64,000 bases of DNA from Dioscorea cayenensis subsp. rotundata (Eukaryota; Streptophyta; Magnoliopsida; Dioscoreales; Dioscoreaceae): contig NC_052496.1 of assembly GCF_009730915.1 (NCBI RefSeq), forward strand, positions 481,875 to 545,874, read 5' to 3'. Positions 59,151 through 64,000 of this stretch are shown here, piece by piece. The notes under the pieces are model-generated. The model made no database searches, was not told the origin of the DNA, and was given only the letters and a program-made list of their open reading frames with translations. The translations under genes were made by a program, and so were the position numbers. The stretch's first letter is position 1; each line of letters opens with the position of its first letter.

Positions 59151-61494
59151 GTTTTTGGATTATATACAGCTTTATCAATTGCATGTAACAATTACCATTA
59201 AAAAAACTAAATTTAAACTCTAATTTGAATTAAAGAATAAGAGAATAAAATTATAAAAAAATAAAAGGAGTCATTTTTGGCGAGGTCTTGATAATCAGTA
59301 AACAAAAGGAAGGTGACCTGTTTCTTGCTTTTTAAAAAAAATTAAATATAAATAAAATTAAAATTAAACATAAAAACAAAGAATTTGGTTGGCGATCATT
59401 TGGAAATTCCGCAACATCCTAACAAACATTTAACTCCACCAATTTCTTTTTGACCTGATTTTCTTAATTCATTTTATTTTTAATGTATTTATTTTCATTA
59501 AATTAATGATGAGAGTAATAGTATCAAGTCACCTTTAGTGATGAATGATGTGGAAATTTCCAATATAGGATTAATTCAAATTAATTAATTCTCAAGTTTG
59601 GTAGGTTTGGTGAGAATCTCTTATTAAATCTATTCAAATAATCTCACATGGTAATTGACTGAAGGAAATCTATTTAGCATTATAAACTATTTGATTAAGC
59701 AATCAAGAAATTAAATAGAATATGTTGAACATATAGATTGATAAATTTCCTATTAAACTATGGTTTATTAATAATTATTTATAAAAAAATATTGGTCCAA
59801 ACTTAATCAGTCAAAAAGTTAGGTAATTAATGCTTGATTATTAGGTTTTAAGTTAGACTGCATGTTCTTTTCTAAAGAGATTGTGAGAGTATAAAGGAAC
59901 TAAAAGTCCGGGTTACATCATCATTAGAAAAAGACTCGTCTTCTTAAAATTGGAAATAAAAGAGGGCAACTTCAGAGCAACTCTTATTCAGGCACTTAAT
60001 AATTTGATTTATAGGAATTATATTTTTATAAAATAAGTTTCTTGAAATAGCATAGATGGCAAGTTGTATCCATGTTACTCCCTCAATTTTCTTTTTATCA
60101 GTCACAAGTCAATGTTCTTTTTTATCAGTCATTTTCTAACATTAAGAGCATTTATTATTATTTTTTTCCTAAAATTACCCTTTAACAATTTATTCAATTA
60201 TCTTCCTGAAAATAAATATTATAGAGATATGTGAAGATATAAATTAGGGGTAATTTTAGAACGTTAACTATCTTTTTTTTATAAAATTATGTGAAATAAC
60301 TAATTTTTTTTGTATGTAGGATTCGATTAATCACGATAGACAAAAAAAAGTATTCTTTATTTATTTATTAAAAAAACTTAATTTTTTATTATCATTTAAA
60401 CTCTAAATCAAAACGGTTAATTATAAACAATAAATTGCAAACCACCCCCTTAAATTTTAAATTGTATATTACAAATCCTATTATTTAGGTTTTGGATTTA
60501 GGGTTTAGAATTTAGGGTTTAGGCTTTTAAAATTTTAGGTATAGAGTTTTATAGTATTTAGATTTAAATTTTTAAGATTTAATTTTTTTAAAAATTTAGG
60601 ATTGATATGGTTTGACTTTGAAATTTACAGGAAAAGAAATAACGTAAACTATTGTTCTTTTTTTAATTTTATGCAAATAATGGCAATTAGCGGGTGTTTA
60701 CTCAATTTAAGAATTATTTTAAATACTCTAATTAATATATGGTTTGTTACTTATTTTATCATTTTGCCCGGTTTAAAATTTGAATTTAAAATTTAATTTG
60801 TTTAGTATTTATTTTTTATTTTAAAAAATATAGTGTAATTACCACGTTTTATGTAATATGTCCAAATAAATTTGAATAATAACTACACTGTTATTTGTTA
60901 AGATGCCATATTTAAATTTTAAATAATCACCAAAATGTGTACTAATAAGATAATTACTTCTTAAAAAAACATAATGATTTAACTTTAAATTTGACTTTAA
61001 TAATACATATACAAATACTTTTCAACTGCGGTTTATCCACCTTTTCAAAAAAATAAAAAAAACTTTCCAACATTAAAACAAGCCACCCAATTCCGACAAC
61101 ATAAAACATGAAAATTTAACCCTTTAAAAAAAAATCATGAATGATGTGAGGAATGTGTCACCGACCAAAAATCATTTTTTCTAAAATTTAATTATTTTTT
61201 AAAAATAATATTTAAAACCTATTTATTATTAATAATTTCCAAAAAAAAAGAGATTTTTTAAGCACATGTTCTGTCTCACCAACCACCGTGGATTTTTTTT
61301 TTTACTAAAACTTCTTAACATATTCTCAAGATTCATCAACCTCTCTACTCTCTTCATCAACCTTATTTTATTTATTTTTTAATTTTTTTACAAATAATCA
61401 CAAACATCTCCCATTTAAAAATTGATTAAAACACAAATAAAATAAAAATATATATTAATTATGATAACTTACGATCCTCTTTAAAAAAAAAAAA

Positions 61495-61975
61495 CTCTCT
61501 TTTATAAATATGATAGAATAAAACTATTGTTTTTCATGTAAAATCCTACAAATAGTATTTGATTTTTTTATTGAAAATAAAATTGACTGAATGATTGAAT
61601 GGTGATGAATGTCTCCCCATCTACAAAATTGACTGAATGCCTCATAAAAAAAAATCTCTCTATTTTACTAATTTATAAAAGTAAAATCATTATTTTTCTG
61701 TAAGATCTTGCATTCCAGTATGTAAACAGTATTTGTTTTTTTTTTTTTGGGAAACAAAATTGAGTGAATGACAAACTGCCGTTAGGTCAATTAGCACAGA
61801 ATTTTCATTTTGGGGAGACCCGGATTTAAATCCCGCTTCACGCAAAGTGAGTGCATAATTCGGTGACCACCGTTCCTACATGTACATTTCTGACTACCCT
61901 TAGATGAGGATGTTTATTATCTATTTGTCAAAAAATTATGTGGATGATTGAACGGTGATGAATGCCTCCCAATCT
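61495..61975. repeat. Direct repeat flanking a SINE-like block
   Basis: The phrase GATTGAATGGTGATGAATG with TCTCCCCATCTACA occurs at about 61592, and a slightly changed copy, GATTGAACGGTGATGAATG, at about 61943. The TATAAA..AAAATCATTATTTTTC segments at about 61500 and 61670 are also related. The block at 61780-61900 lies inside the second repeat. Confidence 0.6.
61785..61910 (+). mobile_element. Possible tRNA-derived SINE fragment
   Basis: GTTAGGTCAATTAGCAC followed about 35 bp later by ACCCGGATTTAAATCCCGC resembles the A and B boxes of a tRNA gene, the second matching GGTTCGAATCC with changes. No cloverleaf and no A-rich tail could be drawn, so it is a decayed SINE rather than a tRNA gene, if it is real. 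Confidence 0.35.
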
Positions 61976-62778
61976 ACAGGAAATCAAACAGATATCTCAA
62001 TCTTGACAATCTCATCCCTTCTCTCTCTATTTCTCTGAAGCGCCTGCGCCACCAGCCATTGATGAACAAATGGTGGAATCTCAAATCCCAAGCGCACAAA
62101 CCATTCATTTTCGCCATCACAAGCTCCTCCCAAATCACACAACCACTCCCACATATTCTCTCCACCAACCAAAATTAAGAAAAAACAACAAATTTTAAAT
62201 TAAAAAAAATCCCAACTTGCAATCTTTAACACATAAAACAACCTCAAATTCCTACACTTTTTTCTCTGCAATATATTATTTTTTAAGGTTGGAAACAAGT
62301 CACTCTCTCCCACCCACATTCACATTGCAGCATGTGGTATGTGGTTGGTGGAGAATCCACTCCTTCAATCTCTAAGTTGTAAAGATCCTGTCTTTTTTCC
62401 TCCTTGTATTCCATATCCTCTTCCTCTGTATTTCTCCAGGTTTTCCTCCATCTCTTAAATCTCTCAGAGCTTTCAAAGCCATAGAAACCCCATCCTCTCC
62501 TTCACCTCCCATTCCTGGATAAACAGATTACGTCTTTGGAGACCTCCACGTCCTCTTCTTCATCTTCTTACCACCATTGTCTGATTCTCTGTTTGCTCTG
62601 AAGAATCTTCTGTCAGATCTGCATCTCATTTCTTTCCTTATATATTAATCATATATAATATGCCTATTTAGCTGTAAGCATTGTCTCTGTGAAAAGTTTG
62701 CACTTTTTTCGTTTTCTGTTCTCTTTTCCTTGATAAAAATCCGACCTTTTTGGCTGAGAAAGCTCTCAGCTTTGGGCC

Positions 62779-63987
62779 ATGGATCGTGCCCGGAGAGTCG
62801 CCGGCCGTTGTCTCGTCCGCCGCCTCCTCTCCAACCGCCATGGCCATCCACAACCTCTCCCTTCAACCACTCGCTACATCTCCTCCCTCTCTGGCTCCAT
62901 CTTCCCCAACTATTCCTTTCCCCGGATCCCTTCCGATCATTTCCGCCATGGCAACGGCCACCAAGCTCGGTTCATCTCCGTTGAAGCTCTCCAACCATCC
63001 GACACCTTCCCGCGCCGCCACAACTCTGCCACTCCAGAGGACAAGATCCGCATGGCTGAGTTCTGTGACCACTCCTCCCTTGATTCCCTCATCGACGCCA
63101 CTGTCCCCAAGTCCATCCGCATCTCTTCCATGACCTTCCCCAAGTTCGACGCCGGGCTCACCGAGTCCCAGATGATCTCTCACATGCAGTACCTCGCCTC
63201 CAAGAACAAGCTCTTCAAGTCCTTCATCGGCATGGGCTACTATGGCACCCTCGTCCCTGCCGTCATCCTCCGCAACATCATGGAGAACCCGGGTTGGTAC
63301 ACCCAGTACACTCCTTACCAAGCCGAGATTGCCCAAGGTCGCCTTGAATCCCTCCTCAACTTCCAAACCATGATCTCCGATCTCACAGCCCTCCCCATGT
63401 CCAACGCTTCTCTCCTTGATGAAGGCACCGCCGCTGCCGAAGCCATGGCCATGTGCAACAACATCCAGAGAGCTAAAAAGAAGACCTTTTTAATCGCCTC
63501 CAATTGCCATCCCCAAACCATTGATGTTTGCCGCACCCGAGCTGAAGGTTTTGACCTCAAGGTCGTCGTTAAGGATCTCAAAGACTTCGATTATCGCTCA
63601 AATGATGTTTGTGGTGTCTTAGTTCAGTACCCAGGCACTGAAGGAGAGATCTTAGACTATGAGGAGTTCATTAAGAATGCTCATGCTCATGGTGCCAAGG
63701 TTGTCATGGCCACAGACTTGTTGGCTCTCACTGTCTTGAAGCCGCCTGGTGAGTTGGGGGCAGACATTGTCGTCGGCTCTGCGCAGAGGTTCGGTGTGCC
63801 GATGGGTTATGGAGGACCACATGCTGCCTTCTTGGCTACTTCACAGGAGTATAAGAGGATGATGCCTGGAAGAATCATCGGTGTTAGCATGGACTCCACC
63901 GGAAAGCCTGCGCTTCGAATGGCAATGCAGACCCGGGAGCAGCATATTCGCCGCGACAAGGCCACCAGCAACATTTGCACTGCTCAG
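62779..63987 (+). CDS. GLDP: Glycine decarboxylase P-protein, mitochondrial, first exon (gene runs off the window)
   Basis: The P-protein is the pyridoxal-phosphate subunit of the glycine cleavage complex, which releases CO2 and ammonia from photorespiratory glycine in mitochondria. The first exon has 403 codons and ends in the donor CAG/GTATAC at 63987. The start [20 protein letters not shown] is an Arg-rich presequence, probably removed within the first 70 residues. The mature part begins near residue 92 with [16 protein letters not shown] and includes [68 protein letters not shown] and [20 protein letters not shown], all typical of this protein. The lysine that binds the cofactor lies further downstream, outside the window. 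Codon use is GC-rich. Confidence 0.95.
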
Positions 63988-64000
63988 GTATACAATTTGA

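Larger units (their letters stand above)
58280..62778. other. Long AT-rich spacer
   Basis: No gene was found in this 4.5-kb spacer. Frames are short and of AT-driven composition. Two old direct duplications are listed separately, as is a possible SINE near 61790. From about 62280 the sequence becomes pyrimidine-rich, as expected for the upstream region and leader of the glycine decarboxylase gene. Confidence 0.6.

Noticed and set aside
61785-61910. Possible tRNA gene
   Set aside because: A- and B-box-like words are present, but no acceptor stem or anticodon arm can be paired. It was kept only as a weak SINE candidate.
62863-63366. Minus-strand frame of 167 codons in the glycine decarboxylase exon
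   Set aside because: The plus strand is unmistakably the P-protein with no stop through 403 codons. The antisense frame is due to GC-rich codons.

Overview
This is a stretch of a flowering-plant nuclear genome. The genes carry many short, AT-rich introns with GT-AG borders, chloroplast and mitochondrial proteins have N-terminal targeting regions, and the spacers hold LINEs, a Tourist-type MITE, SINE-like pieces and a Mutator-type element. The strong 5' GC enrichment of the QUIRKY-like and glycine decarboxylase reading frames suggests a monocot, but the species cannot be named from the sequence.

Layout. 1-2166: the inner end of a MULE-like transposon copy that runs off the left edge. 2417-9045 (+): SSRP1, the HMG-box subunit of the FACT histone chaperone. 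10005-17730 (-): plastid alpha-amylase AMY3. 18211-25881: a second, apparently complete but decayed copy of the same transposon, inverted relative to the first. 25882-28730: AT-rich spacer. 29048-32059 (+): a QUIRKY-type MCTP. 32803-35806 (+): a conserved plant protein with a DnaJ-type Cys domain and four zinc knuckles. 37530-42681 (+): mitochondrial chaperonin HSP60, 3A type. 43315-47984 (-): CFM3-type CRM-domain intron-splicing factor. 48795-56034: TE-rich interval with a small TIR element, a LINE tail on the minus strand, a nearly full LINE on the plus strand and a MITE. 56834-58279 (+): single-exon ectonucleotide pyrophosphatase/phosphodiesterase. 58280-62778: AT-rich spacer. 62779 to the right edge (+): first exon of the glycine decarboxylase P-protein. 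The genes are unrelated housekeeping and organellar genes; nothing suggests an operon or a biosynthetic cluster.

The most unusual structure is in the MULE-like element. Its noncoding parts carry at least nine blocks of a short motif (core GTTTAA or GCTTAA) repeated every 20-21 bp, about two turns of the helix. In the two copies the aligned motif sites differ by the same C/T substitution at 11 of 13 sites. The remains of the coding region look like a DUF1985-type domain and a Ulp1-like protease, both known from VANDAL/Kaonashi-type MULEs. In Arabidopsis, VANDAL elements encode VANC anti-silencing proteins that bind short motifs arrayed in the element's own noncoding DNA. The arrays here could be a comparable, diverging recognition system; that is an inference.
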